Positions 54,997 through 63,757 of a stretch of 64,000 nt of DNA are shown here, piece after piece. A model generated the notes under the pieces. It ran no database searches. It saw nothing but the letters and a program-made list of their open reading frames with translations, and had not been told where the DNA came from. Source of the DNA: Bacillus sp. OV166. Its GTDB lineage: Bacteria > Bacillota > Bacilli > Bacillales > Cytobacillaceae. The position numbers and the translations under genes were made by a program. Position 1 is the stretch's first letter. Each line of letters starts with the position of its first letter. The stretch covers positions 2,861,001 through 2,925,000 of the forward strand of contig NZ_FXWM01000001.1 of the NCBI RefSeq assembly GCF_900177675.1, given 5' to 3'.

Positions 54997-55089
54997 ATGA
55001 AAAATAAATTGAAACCTATTTTGATAGCAATAATCACAATACTCGCTGTATTTATGGCTGGTAAATATGAAAGGGAAATCTTTGTTTGA
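54997..55089 (+). CDS. Single-helix membrane peptide of 30 residues
   Basis: MKNKLKPILIAIITILAVFM followed by AGKYEREIFV. CAAGGTGAGTAA precedes the ATG. One N-in hydrophobic helix. Short membrane peptides of this kind are common in Bacillus; function unknown, and the coding status is only moderately supported. Confidence 0.45.
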   Translation: MKNKLKPILIAIITILAVFMAGKYEREIFV

Positions 55090-55166
55090 GAAATCCCTTA
55101 TTGTTCTTCTATATTATATTTCTTCAGCTAACGGTCAGGTTAGTGTATAAGCAGAGGACAACAAAA

Positions 55167-55190
55167 AAACCGCTTTAATGCGGTTTATAG
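55167..55190. terminator. Terminator of the small minus-strand gene
   Basis: Stem AAACCGC / GCGGTTT with an A7 run on its left (T-run on the minus strand). Confidence 0.78.
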
Positions 55191-55226
55191 ATTCAATATT
55201 TAAGTTATACCGTCTTAGCGTGCAAT

Positions 55227-55355
55227 TTAATCAATATCATTGTTGGTAGGCTCTACATATTGTTCATTTGTAGGACCTCCAAATTGTTTGTTAATCTCCT
55301 TAGCTAATTCATCTAAAAAGTCATCAGATAAAAAGGGACTATTTTCTTTGAACAT
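55227..55355 (-). CDS. Small acidic protein of 42 residues
   Basis: MFKENSPFLSDDFLDELAKE and a tail ending EPTNNDID. GAGGAA is six bases before the ATG on the minus strand. It lies right behind a terminator and in front of the riboswitch region on the opposite strand. Composition and ribosome binding site suggest a real small gene; family not recognised. Confidence 0.6.
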   Translation of the reverse strand: MFKENSPFLSDDFLDELAKEINKQFGGPTNEQYVEPTNNDID

Positions 55356-55513
55356 ATAATTCCTCATTTCCGTGTGGAATTTTAAAATATTCTACGAGGT
55401 TGAAATAAAATCTTTATTACTAACATTACCACTGACCTAAAGTTTTAATCTTTTTACATAAATTTCATTTACTTTTGCTATTTACAGGAGTAATATAATC
55501 ACAGTTTCAAATT

Positions 55514-55668
55514 CTTAAGTCGCTGAAACCATATGGTACGGGGGAACCATTTTTGTGGGTTGTTATTTAATCCACGGGGTGAATCCTTTTAAGGTAGGGC
55601 TACTCAATGGTCCGAATCCGACAGCTAACCTCGTAAGCGTTAAATGAGAAGGAAGGTGGAGCTTGTGA
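55514..55668 (+). ncRNA. c-di-AMP riboswitch (ydaO/yuaA type)
   Basis: The core elements of the ydaO family appear in order: TCGCTGAA, GGTACGGGGGAACC, TCCACGGGGTGAATCC, AGGTAGGGCTAC, GTCCGAATCCGACAGCTAA and CCTCGTAAGCGT. It sits 150 bp upstream of a KimA-type K+ importer, the usual partner. Bound c-di-AMP should turn expression off. Confidence 0.93.
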
Positions 55669-55683
55669 CACAAGATAAATGAC

Positions 55684-55727
55684 GTGTCTACAGGTCTATT
55701 TACTATGGCTTGTAGGCACTTTTTTTA
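55684..55727 (+). terminator. Riboswitch-controlled terminator
   Basis: Stem GTGTCTACA / TGTAGGCAC and T7. It lies between the riboswitch and kimA and forms the expression platform. Confidence 0.85.
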
Positions 55728-55814
55728 TTTATATAAAAAAATTGTTTTTTTTGTGGAAATTACTGTTTAAAGGGTAATATAAAACTATTAACACTATTGG
55801 GTGGTGAGTATTTA

Positions 55815-57641
55815 ATGATTTCAGCCTTAAAAAGGTTTTTAATTGGACGTCCTTTAAAATCCAATGAATTAGGAGAACAGAAACTTAACAAAACGAAGGC
55901 ATTAGCTATCCTTTCATCTGATGCTCTATCATCGGTTGCATATGGTCCTGAACAAATACTGATAGTTTTAGTTACAGTTGGTGCAGCTGCATTTTGGTAT
56001 TCAATTCCTATCGCAGTTGGTGTATTAATACTTTTAACAGCTCTTATCTTGTCTTATAGGCAAATCATCTTCGCGTATCCTCACGGTGGGGGAGCATATG
56101 TGGTTTCAAAAAATAACTTAGGTGTAAATCCTGGCTTAATAGCTGGAGGCTCTCTATTGGTAGACTACATACTAACTGTTGCTGTAAGTGTGTCTGCTGG
56201 TACTGACGCGATAACATCTGCCTTTCCGACCTTACATAAATTTAATGTCGAAATTGCGATTGTATTCGTCATTTTAATTACAATTTTAAATTTAAGAGGA
56301 GTAACGGAGTCCGCATCAATTTTAGCCTACCCCGTGTACTTGTTCGTATTAGCGTTGTTCATATTAATTGGTGTGGGAATTTATAATATTCTAACAGGAG
56401 GAGTTTCGCCTGAATTACATCCCCCAATTGGTACACCTGTTACCGGAATCAGTTTGTTTATACTTTTAAGGGCGTTTGCCTCGGGAAGTTCCGCCTTAAC
56501 TGGGGTTGAAGCTATATCCAATGCAATTCCTAACTTCAAAGATCCCGGACCTAATAATGCTTCCAAAACGTTAATGATGATGGGCGCATTACTTGCCATA
56601 TTATTTTCAGGAATTATTTATTTAGCCTATTATTATGGGATTACGCCAAGCGCAGAGGTAACCGTTGTATCACAGATTGCTGAGGAGACTTTCGGACGGA
56701 ATTTCATGTACTTTTTTATTCAAGGTACTACAGCATTAATTTTAATCCTTGCTGCAAATACTGGTTATTCTGCTTTCCCATTACTGGCAGTTAATCTTGC
56801 AAAAGATAAGTTTATTCCAAGGATGTTTCTTGTTAGAGGAGACCGATTGGGATACTCAAATGGCATTATCATACTTGCCATCACTTCAATCATTTTAATT
56901 ATTGCTTTTCAGGCAGAAACAGAGCATCTAATTCCTCTTTATGCTGTTGGTGTGTTTATTCCATTTACCTTGTCCCAAACCGGAATGATCGTTAAATGGA
57001 TTCGCGAGAAGCCTCAGGGGTGGCTTCCAAAACTAATCATAAATGCAATAGGGGCCTTTATTAGCTTTATTGTGTCAATGATGTTCTTTTTAACTAAATT
57101 CACTCAAGTATGGTCGGTTTTAGTTTTTTTACCAATTATTCTTTTTGTTTTCTACCGAATTAGAAAGCATTATGAAGCAGTCGGTGCCCAGCTTAGCCTT
57201 ACAACTTGTGAACCATTGATGCCAATTGAAGGAAATGTACTAATAGTTCCTGTTGCTGGCATGACTAATGTGGTAGCGAATTCGATCAACTATGCAAAAT
57301 CACTTTCTCAAGATCAAATTATTGCAGTATATGTCTCCTTTGAAAGAGATGACGAGAAAAACTTTGAAGAAAAATGGAAGAAGTGGCAACCAGATGTAAG
57401 ACTGGTGACGCTTCACTCGCATTACAGAAGTATCATTAATCCTCTTACCAAATTTGTTGATACTATTGAACATAAAGCTAGTGAATCGAATTACCGAGTC
57501 ACAGTAATCATCCCACAATTTATTACAAAGAAAGGTTGGCACAATATTCTGCATAATCAATCAAGTTTACTGATTCGGGCCTTCTTACTGTTTCGGAGAA
57601 ATGTAATTATCACGACTGTTCCTTATCATTTAAAAAAATAA
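55815..57641 (+). CDS. kimA: High-affinity potassium importer KimA (APC superfamily)
   Basis: A 608-residue membrane transporter. It begins MISALKRFLIGRPLKSNELG with the LSSDALSSVAYGPEQ motif typical of KimA (YdaO). Twelve membrane helices are followed by a cytoplasmic C-terminal domain (about 450-608) in the position of the KimA USP-like domain. KimA is a K+/H+ symporter that is shut off by c-di-AMP through RNA and protein. The start at 55815 has GGTGGTGAG six bases upstream and gives the usual length; an upstream in-frame codon at 55797 is not needed. A terminator follows. Confidence 0.93.
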   Translation: MISALKRFLIGRPLKSNELGEQKLNKTKALAILSSDALSSVAYGPEQILIVLVTVGAAAFWYSIPIAVGVLILLTALILSYRQIIFAYPHGGGAYVVSKNNLGVNPGLIAGGSLLVDYILTVAVSVSAGTDAITSAFPTLHKFNVEIAIVFVILITILNLRGVTESASILAYPVYLFVLALFILIGVGIYNILTGGVSPELHPPIGTPVTGISLFILLRAFASGSSALTGVEAISNAIPNFKDPGPNNASKTLMMMGALLAILFSGIIYLAYYYGITPSAEVTVVSQIAEETFGRNFMYFFIQGTTALILILAANTGYSAFPLLAVNLAKDKFIPRMFLVRGDRLGYSNGIIILAITSIILIIAFQAETEHLIPLYAVGVFIPFTLSQTGMIVKWIREKPQGWLPKLIINAIGAFISFIVSMMFFLTKFTQVWSVLVFLPIILFVFYRIRKHYEAVGAQLSLTTCEPLMPIEGNVLIVPVAGMTNVVANSINYAKSLSQDQIIAVYVSFERDDEKNFEEKWKKWQPDVRLVTLHSHYRSIINPLTKFVDTIEHKASESNYRVTVIIPQFITKKGWHNILHNQSSLLIRAFLLFRRNVIITTVPYHLKK

Positions 57642-57667
57642 AGACTATAAAAAATATCAATTCTTTC

Positions 57668-57702
57668 AGGCAGCTCTACTTTATTTAGAGTTGCCTTTTA
57701 TT
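57668..57702 (+). terminator. Rho-independent terminator of kimA
   Basis: Stem AGGCAGCTCT / AGAGTTGCCT followed by TTTTATTTT. Confidence 0.85.
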
Positions 57703-57778
57703 TTAGACAAAAAATACATAACTCCAACATAAAAAATTTTGATTTTATTGTAGTAGGATCTCCAAAACTGTCACTTTT

Positions 57779-57857
57779 TTACTAAACTATCCTACCCCGT
57801 TATTTGAAGAAGAAAAAAAAGACCTTCGATGTTGAAGAATCGCACCCGCAAGTGCCT
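57779..57857. repeat. Dispersed hairpin repeat, divergent copy
   Basis: ACTAAACTATCCTACCCCGT, TATTTGAAGAAG, a short hairpin around GACCTTCGATGTTGAAG, then GCACCCGCAAGTGCC. Degraded relative to the copies at 22-30 kb. Confidence 0.6.
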
Positions 57858-58005
57858 TTATTAGCAGAAAAGAGCCTTCATTTTTCCACAATTCTTTCGT
57901 TTTGCCTCGAGTTGAGAGGATAATTTTTTCTAATAAAGAAAAAATTAGGTAGAAAAGGGAGACTAAAACATCAACCAACATGAATGATTGAATTGAGGGA
58001 AATGG

Positions 58006-60090
58006 ATGAATTTGAAACGAAGAAAGGTTCTCACTTATTTAATTACAATGGTTTTATCTTTTCTTTTTATCATACCTTCGGTGGATGCCCAAAATGTTAA
58101 CCCAGAGGTCTTGGTACGAGTAAAAGAAACACTTACTGTCAATGGAAAAGTATTTAAAGATTTAAATTCAAATGGAAAACTTGATGATTATGAAAACTGG
58201 GAGTTACCAATAGAAAAGCGAGTTGCTGATCTTGTATCCCAAATGACACTTGAGGAAAAAGCCGGCCTAATGATTATACCTGAATTTCATGAAATTGAAG
58301 GGTCAATGATGGAACAGCCGAATAATATGATTGATCAACATGCACGTTATTTTGTTTATCGTAAGACATCTAGTGCTGATGTTATTGCCAATACAAATAA
58401 TATACTGCAAGAAAGGACTGAGGGAACAAGATTAGGAATACCGGCAGTCCTTATTTCAAATCCCCGAAACCATTTCACTATGATCGCAGATATTACAGAT
58501 TTAAAAAAAGTAGAAGATTACTATGTACCCGCAAAAGATGGTCCTGGTCATTTTTCCATATGGCCAGATTCCTTAGGACTCGCTGCAACCAGAGACCTTG
58601 ATTTGGTTAGAGAATTTGCTCAAATTGCACGAAAAGAATGGACATCTTCTGGTCTTCGTAAAATGTATGGCTACAATGCTGATGTTGCAACACAACCGTT
58701 ATGGCCAAGGATCTTAGAAACATTTGGAGAAAGTCCTAAACTTGTGTCAGATATAAACTATTCGTTAATCAAAGGTTTTCAAGGTGAAGAACTTGACAAA
58801 AACAGTGTTTCTTTGACTACAAAGCATTTTCCTGGTGGGGGATCAAGATATTTGGGGAAAGATCCGCATTTTGAGGAAGGAAATTTTAATATTTATCCAA
58901 CAACAGGTAGCTTGCAAAAGTATCATCTGCCACCGTTTAAAGCAGCCATTGAAGCTGGAACAACTTCAATACTACCTTACTATGCATATCCAAGTAATAA
59001 AAGTGCAAATCAAGGGCTTCCTCCCTATAACGAAAAACAGCAATTTGAAGAAGTCGGTTTTATTTTTAACAAAGCTTTTTTAACCGACATATTGCGCGAG
59101 AAACTTGGTTTTATAGGATATGTCAACTCAGATATGGGGGCAATAATTGATATGGCATGGGGTGCTAAACAATTGTCGAAGGAAGAAAGAATTGCTAAAG
59201 CATTGGAAGCTGGAGCAAATATTTTTTCCGGACAGAATGATACACAGCCATTAATAAATGCAGTAGAACAAGGTTTGGTAAGTGAGGAGAAAATCAATCG
59301 GTCCGTGGCATATTTGCTCACCGAAATGATGGATTTAGGTTTATTTGAAAACCCCTATGTGGAACCGAAAAGGGCACTTCAAGTGGTAAATAATCCGGAA
59401 TCAAAAGAAAAGGCAGACTTAGCCCATCGGAAGTCTATTGTCTTATTACGCAATGATCAGAATCTTTTGCCCCTAAATGATAAAAAAATAAAAGATTTGA
59501 AACTTTATGTCGAGTCGTTCCCAGCTGGTGTACAGAATGCAAATACGATTGCATTTAAAGAAACCATTCAGAAATATGATCCGGGCATCACTTTGACGGA
59601 TCATTTGGAAGAAGCCACACATGCACTTGTTTGGATAACTCCCAAACAAGATCTTCTTTCAAAGCAACCATTGATTTCCATAGGATCGAATACGCATATT
59701 TATAATAAAAATCGGATGATCAAAATACAGAAAACTGTACCGACTATTACTGCCATCAACTTTAGTAGTCCTTGGCTGATTCAAGAAATTGAACCGAATG
59801 CTGCAGCTGTCATTGGAACGTTCGGAGTGAAAACGGAAGCTTTAATTGATGTGATTCGTGGGAAATTTAATCCGACGGGGAAACTGCCTCTAACAATTCC
59901 AGCAAATCAGGAAGCCGTGGCAAACGACAAGATGGACGTACCAGGCTTTGATGAGGCCCCTTCCTATGCATACCAAGCAAAATCTGGTGACAAGTATCGT
60001 TACGGTTTTGGACTATCCTATAATACAGAGCATAAGGAAGCAAAGTCCGGCGGTATCGGTGAATTCTTGAGTAGAATTTTCAAAAATTAA
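58006..60090 (+). CDS. Secreted glycoside hydrolase family 3
   Basis: A 694-residue exported enzyme. A Sec signal peptide (ITMVLSFLFIIPSVDAQ) is followed by an EF-hand-like DLNSNGKLDDYENW, then the GH3 N-domain (KRVADLVSQMTLEEKAGLM, KHFPGGGSRYLGKDPHFEEG). The catalytic nucleophile is D376 (NSDMGAI). The C-terminal GH3 sandwich domain (about 450-670) ends with the YAYQ...YRYGFGLSY element. It should release glucose or other sugars from beta-glucosides or xylosides outside the cell. GAGGGA precedes the ATG. The next genes are a ROK regulator and a sugar-type MFS transporter, which may handle the released sugar. Confidence 0.9.
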   Translation: MNLKRRKVLTYLITMVLSFLFIIPSVDAQNVNPEVLVRVKETLTVNGKVFKDLNSNGKLDDYENWELPIEKRVADLVSQMTLEEKAGLMIIPEFHEIEGSMMEQPNNMIDQHARYFVYRKTSSADVIANTNNILQERTEGTRLGIPAVLISNPRNHFTMIADITDLKKVEDYYVPAKDGPGHFSIWPDSLGLAATRDLDLVREFAQIARKEWTSSGLRKMYGYNADVATQPLWPRILETFGESPKLVSDINYSLIKGFQGEELDKNSVSLTTKHFPGGGSRYLGKDPHFEEGNFNIYPTTGSLQKYHLPPFKAAIEAGTTSILPYYAYPSNKSANQGLPPYNEKQQFEEVGFIFNKAFLTDILREKLGFIGYVNSDMGAIIDMAWGAKQLSKEERIAKALEAGANIFSGQNDTQPLINAVEQGLVSEEKINRSVAYLLTEMMDLGLFENPYVEPKRALQVVNNPESKEKADLAHRKSIVLLRNDQNLLPLNDKKIKDLKLYVESFPAGVQNANTIAFKETIQKYDPGITLTDHLEEATHALVWITPKQDLLSKQPLISIGSNTHIYNKNRMIKIQKTVPTITAINFSSPWLIQEIEPNAAAVIGTFGVKTEALIDVIRGKFNPTGKLPLTIPANQEAVANDKMDVPGFDEAPSYAYQAKSGDKYRYGFGLSYNTEHKEAKSGGIGEFLSRIFKN

Positions 60091-60255
60091 AAAGAAGTGG
60101 ACCAAAAGGCATGATCAAGGCTATCTCAAAAGTAATTAAAAATGAATCTTACATTCGATGTAATAAATAATAATTGCAAAACACGGCATGTTGATAAAAA
60201 GGGTAAAACAAAAAGTTATATCCTAAAAAAATTAAATGCTTATTAAACTAAATTG

Positions 60256-60309
60256 CTCGTTAGCCATTCATGCAGCACTGATTTTTGCGCTTCATGGATG
60301 GCTAACGAG
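60256..60309. repeat. Long inverted repeat with GTTAGC arms
   Basis: CTCGTTAGCCAT and ATGGCTAACGAG arms with an extra CATG pair inside. It resembles the GTTAGT boxes of the dispersed repeat family and may terminate the GH3 transcript. Confidence 0.65.
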
Positions 60310-60366
60310 TGCTAGCGCTCAAAGAAGGGTCGCTTGTATACAGAGCCATTCCATTAAAGATCTCCA

Positions 60367-60463
60367 TTGTTTCCGGTAAAATGATATGCTATATTATTAA
60401 CATGACTTATTAAAGAGATTTAATAAGTTTTTGATCGATACTTATTAAAGTTCTTTAATAAGT
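60367..60463 (+). promoter_or_regulatory. Promoter and tandem operators of the ROK-MFS operon
   Basis: -35 TTGTTT at 60367-60372, -10 TATATT at 60390-60395 (17-bp spacing). Two 24-bp palindromes of form ACTTATTAAA-N4-TTTAATAAGT lie at 60405-60428 and 60440-60463, 35 bp centre to centre, just after the -10. They are likely ROK autoregulatory sites. Confidence 0.85.
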
Positions 60464-60487
60464 GCATTCTAATAGGCGGTGACCCTT

Positions 60488-61513
60488 ATGAACACGACTC
60501 CAAAATCGATAGGGAAGGAAATCCTTCGCGGTATTCGTAAATCTCTTTTAGAACTTGGGAGTGCAACAAAAGTTGAACTTAGCGATAAATTAGGAATTAG
60601 TTTTCCTACCATAAGTAAATTCTTAACCCAGATGGAAAAGGATGGTGAACTGATTCCAGTCGGTCTTGATGATTCGAGTGGAGGAAGAAGGGCAAAAAGA
60701 TATACATATAATCCAGAGTATATGTTAGGTTTGGCAATCTTTTTAGAGAGGACAGAGACAAATTATATTGTCTTTAACTGTTTAGGTGAAGTGAAGGATG
60801 TTGGAAAAACCTCAAGTCTCTTAGTAGATGTAAATTTACGATTATTAACCTACTGTGTTGAAGAGATAAGGGGGAAATATCCAAAAATAAGTTGTGTATC
60901 CATTGGTGTACCTGGTTCCGTAGATAATGGACGGATTATTTATATACCAGGGTATGAACACCTTCAAAACTTAGATTTGAAGGGATATTTGGAAAGTCGT
61001 TTCTCAATACCTGTTGTAATCGAGAACGATATGAATGCGGCGGTGCTTGGATATCACGATAGTAAGGGAAATAAGAAAGATAAATCCCTTGTTTATTTAT
61101 ATTCAGGTCAAAATGGTCCAGGTGCTGGAATTATGGTCAATGGAGTCGTGGTACGAGGCAGTACTAATTTTTCAGGAGAGGTGTCATTTGTTCCACAGTA
61201 CGATAACCAAAACTTTGGCCAGGCTTTGCAAAATGAAAAAAGGACTAAGGGAGCATTTATATGTGAGGAATATGAGATTGACGCCATTAGCAGATTAGTA
61301 GCTTCCTTTGTATCTATTATTAATCCTTATACCATTATTTTTTGCGATGATGAAGTCAACCAATTTATCCTAGACCAAATTTTAGACCGAAGTTCAAAGT
61401 ATATTCCAGCAGAGCATCTTCCAGAACTGATAATGAGTGATTGGAAACAAGATTATTTATTTGGATTACAAAGTCTTGGTCTTGATCTCATGATCACCGG
61501 AATAAACAACTAA
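60488..61513 (+). CDS. ROK-family transcriptional regulator
   Basis: A protein of about 341 residues: an N-terminal winged helix-turn-helix (ATKVELSDKLGISFPTISKF, about 25-45) followed by a ROK sugar-binding fold (SIGVPGSVDNGRIIYIPGYE, IENDMNAAVLGY, GPGAGIMVNGVVVRG). The canonical zinc cysteine cluster CxCGxxGC and the ATP phosphate motif of sugar kinases are missing, so it is a sensor and not a kinase. The start at 60488 is preferred (AGGCGGTG); a GTG at 60479 overlaps that site. Two tandem palindromes precede it, suggesting autoregulation in response to a sugar released by the GH3 enzyme. Confidence 0.87.
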   Translation: MNTTPKSIGKEILRGIRKSLLELGSATKVELSDKLGISFPTISKFLTQMEKDGELIPVGLDDSSGGRRAKRYTYNPEYMLGLAIFLERTETNYIVFNCLGEVKDVGKTSSLLVDVNLRLLTYCVEEIRGKYPKISCVSIGVPGSVDNGRIIYIPGYEHLQNLDLKGYLESRFSIPVVIENDMNAAVLGYHDSKGNKKDKSLVYLYSGQNGPGAGIMVNGVVVRGSTNFSGEVSFVPQYDNQNFGQALQNEKRTKGAFICEEYEIDAISRLVASFVSIINPYTIIFCDDEVNQFILDQILDRSSKYIPAEHLPELIMSDWKQDYLFGLQSLGLDLMITGINN

Positions 61514-61556
61514 GACAAATCAATACCTATTATAAAAATTTAAAGGCGGGGTTATA

Positions 61557-62789
61557 TTGGCTACATTCTTTTTAGTAATTATCTACATGGCTTTTATCAG
61601 CTTGGGTTTACCTGATTCATTGTTGGGAGTGTCATGGTCTTTGATGCAATCGGAACTTGGAGCTCACTTTGAGACAGCCGGATTGCTTTTTATGACAATC
61701 GCTGGGGGAACGATCATTTCCAGTTTTGCTAGTGGAGTTGTACTTAAACGCTTCGGAACTGGCATTGTCACATTTTTCAGTTGTTTAATGACTGCAGGAG
61801 CACTGCTTGGGTTTTATTTTGCTCCTTCGCTTTTTTGGCTATTTATTTGTGCCATACCACTTGGATTAGGTGCAGGTGCCGTTGATTCGGGATTAAACAA
61901 TTATGTAGCGACACATTACAAAGCACACCACATGAGTTGGCTTCATTGTTTTTGGGGAGTTGGGGCTACACTTGGTCCCGTAATTATGGCTCAGTTTATT
62001 TCAGGGCAACATTCTTGGAGAAACGGGTATCTTGCCATCGCTGGTCTGCAGTTTGCATTAGTTGTCATTCTTTTCTTCACTTTGCCTTTATGGAATAAGG
62101 TTAGAGGAAACAGCATTGTGAACTCAACTAATAAGACAGAAAATACAGATGATGGATTATATGGAGCAGGAGCTAAAAATCGAAAACCTTTGCAAATTAG
62201 GGGAGTTAAGCTAGCTTTGATATCTTTCTTGTTTTATTGTGGTGCAGAGTCAACTATGGGACTTTGGGGAAGTAGTTTCCTGATAAATGTTAAAGAATTA
62301 TCCGTAGATGCAGCGGCAAAGTGGGTTTCCTTGTATTACGCGGGTATCACAATCGGAAGATTTATTACAGGCTTTATTACCTTGAAAATGAGTAACCGTA
62401 TGCTTATTCGGGTGGGGCAAATAATAGCATTAACTGGTGCCGCATTCCTACTCCTACCTTTGCCTTCCACTTTCTCGCTTGTCGGCTTTATTATGGTTGG
62501 ATTAGGATTGGCACCGATATTTCCGTGTATGTTGCATGAAACGCCAACACGATTTGGGCAGGAACATTCCCAAACAATCATGGGGTATCAAATGGCCATT
62601 GCTTATACAGGTAGTACGTTCCTGCCGCCTCTTCTTGGTTTCATTGCAGTACACTCGTCAATTGGAATCTTCCCATTTGTCATTGCAGGTTTTATTGCAA
62701 TAATGCTCTTGGGTTCCGAAAAATTAAATATCAAATTGAATAGAAACAATTTATTAAGTGTAAAAAAGAAAAACTCCACAGTAAATTAA
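61557..62789 (+). CDS. MFS sugar-type transporter
   Basis: A protein of about 410 residues with 12 membrane helices, beginning with a TTG start behind AAAGGCGGGG. Its motifs (GLPDSLLGVSWSLM, LGAGAVDSGLNNYVATHY, MSWLHCFWGVGATLGP) are those of the FucP/sugar-porter-like MFS group of Firmicutes. It probably imports a monosaccharide or disaccharide with H+. The ROK gene ends 43 bp upstream, forming one operon. The polar C-terminal tail is short. A terminator hairpin follows at 62849. Confidence 0.87.
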   Translation: MATFFLVIIYMAFISLGLPDSLLGVSWSLMQSELGAHFETAGLLFMTIAGGTIISSFASGVVLKRFGTGIVTFFSCLMTAGALLGFYFAPSLFWLFICAIPLGLGAGAVDSGLNNYVATHYKAHHMSWLHCFWGVGATLGPVIMAQFISGQHSWRNGYLAIAGLQFALVVILFFTLPLWNKVRGNSIVNSTNKTENTDDGLYGAGAKNRKPLQIRGVKLALISFLFYCGAESTMGLWGSSFLINVKELSVDAAAKWVSLYYAGITIGRFITGFITLKMSNRMLIRVGQIIALTGAAFLLLPLPSTFSLVGFIMVGLGLAPIFPCMLHETPTRFGQEHSQTIMGYQMAIAYTGSTFLPPLLGFIAVHSSIGIFPFVIAGFIAIMLLGSEKLNIKLNRNNLLSVKKKNSTVN

Positions 62790-62848
62790 TGTATAAATGC
62801 TGGTGTATTAGGATTACGAAGAACAACTAGACTGGAAACATATTGTAG

Positions 62849-62877
62849 AAGATCGTCATTAGCGTCGATCTTTTTTC
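62849..62877 (+). terminator. Rho-independent terminator
   Basis: Stem AAGATCG / CGATCTT followed by a T6 run. Confidence 0.83.
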
Positions 62878-62990
62878 TTTGTCGCTGTTTCAGATAAAAG
62901 ATTTACTAATTGAAGTATTGGAACCCAATTTATAGTGATAATATTTTATGAATTGGAAAACAATAGTGCTTAGGAAAGGAGGGATTGAGA

Positions 62991-63380
62991 ATGTATGTGA
63001 AAAAGTGGTTAACTGGATTGGTCGTTATGTTTGCGATGATTGTTGTGATGACAACTCCAGGCTCACTCGATGTATTCGCTGAATCCGGCGTCGTAACACA
63101 GCCTGTTGAGACAGTGAAAGCGATAGAGGTCGAGTTGCTCGATGATTCCTTTAATCCGAGAGTCATCACGATTCCGAATGGAATTACGACAACGCTGATT
63201 TTGAAAAACCAAGGTAAGAAAGAGCACACCTTCACAGTGGAAAAGCTCAGTATTGACACCGAAGTCCAGCCGGGAAAAGAAAAAACCATTACCGTGAAAC
63301 CGAATAGTCCCGGTACATATGACCTGATATGTAGGTACCATTTCCAGGAAGGTATGGCTGGAAAAGTAATTGTCAAATAA
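62991..63380 (+). CDS. Exported cupredoxin-like copper protein
   Basis: A 129-residue protein with an N-terminal signal anchor (LTGLVVMFAMIVVMTTPG) and a cupredoxin domain. The type-1 copper ligands are visible in order: H79 (KKEHTF), C114 (LICRYH), H117 and M122 (EGMAG). It should bind copper on the outer face and act in electron transfer or copper buffering. GGAAAGGAGGG lies eight bases before the ATG; an upstream TTG in frame (62985) is not needed. A terminator follows at once. Confidence 0.87.
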   Translation: MYVKKWLTGLVVMFAMIVVMTTPGSLDVFAESGVVTQPVETVKAIEVELLDDSFNPRVITIPNGITTTLILKNQGKKEHTFTVEKLSIDTEVQPGKEKTITVKPNSPGTYDLICRYHFQEGMAGKVIVK

Positions 63381-63410
63381 CAAGCAGGGCCAATCGGCCT
63401 TGCTTGTTTA
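63379..63410 (+). terminator. Rho-independent terminator
   Basis: Stem AACAAGCAGGGCC / GGCCTTGCTTGTT overlapping the cupredoxin stop. Confidence 0.85.
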
Positions 63411-63450
63411 ATAGGCAAGACTGGAATGATTCACATTTTTCGTTTTAAAG

Positions 63451-63480
63451 ACAGCCAGTTTATCGAACTGGCTGTTTTTG
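63451..63480. terminator. Second hairpin
   Basis: Stem ACAGCCAGTT / AACTGGCTGT and T5. The rest of 63481-63757 shows nothing further apart from the next ribosome binding site. Confidence 0.8.
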
Positions 63481-63757
63481 CTCATTTTTTAACCTTGCGA
63501 CAGAGATTTTCTGTCAACTGCCTACGGTTGTTTTTCTAACCATCTATGTTTAACCAAAATTTTGAATTGTGGTGTTTTTTGCGAAGTATACAGGTGTCCT
63601 TTTTTAATCTAAAAACACATACTAGTAGCCTTACTCTATTCACTTCGCTTAATTCATAGTAAAATTTATTAAAATGGTGTAATTGATTTGCATGATCAAA
63701 AGGATAAAAAGTAGGATAGTTCATTTTAATGGATGAAAAGGAAGGAAGGGCAAAACG

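Noticed and set aside
57787..57981. A 64-codon minus-strand frame with a hydrophobic start
   Set aside because: It overlaps a dispersed repeat copy and has no convincing ribosome binding site.
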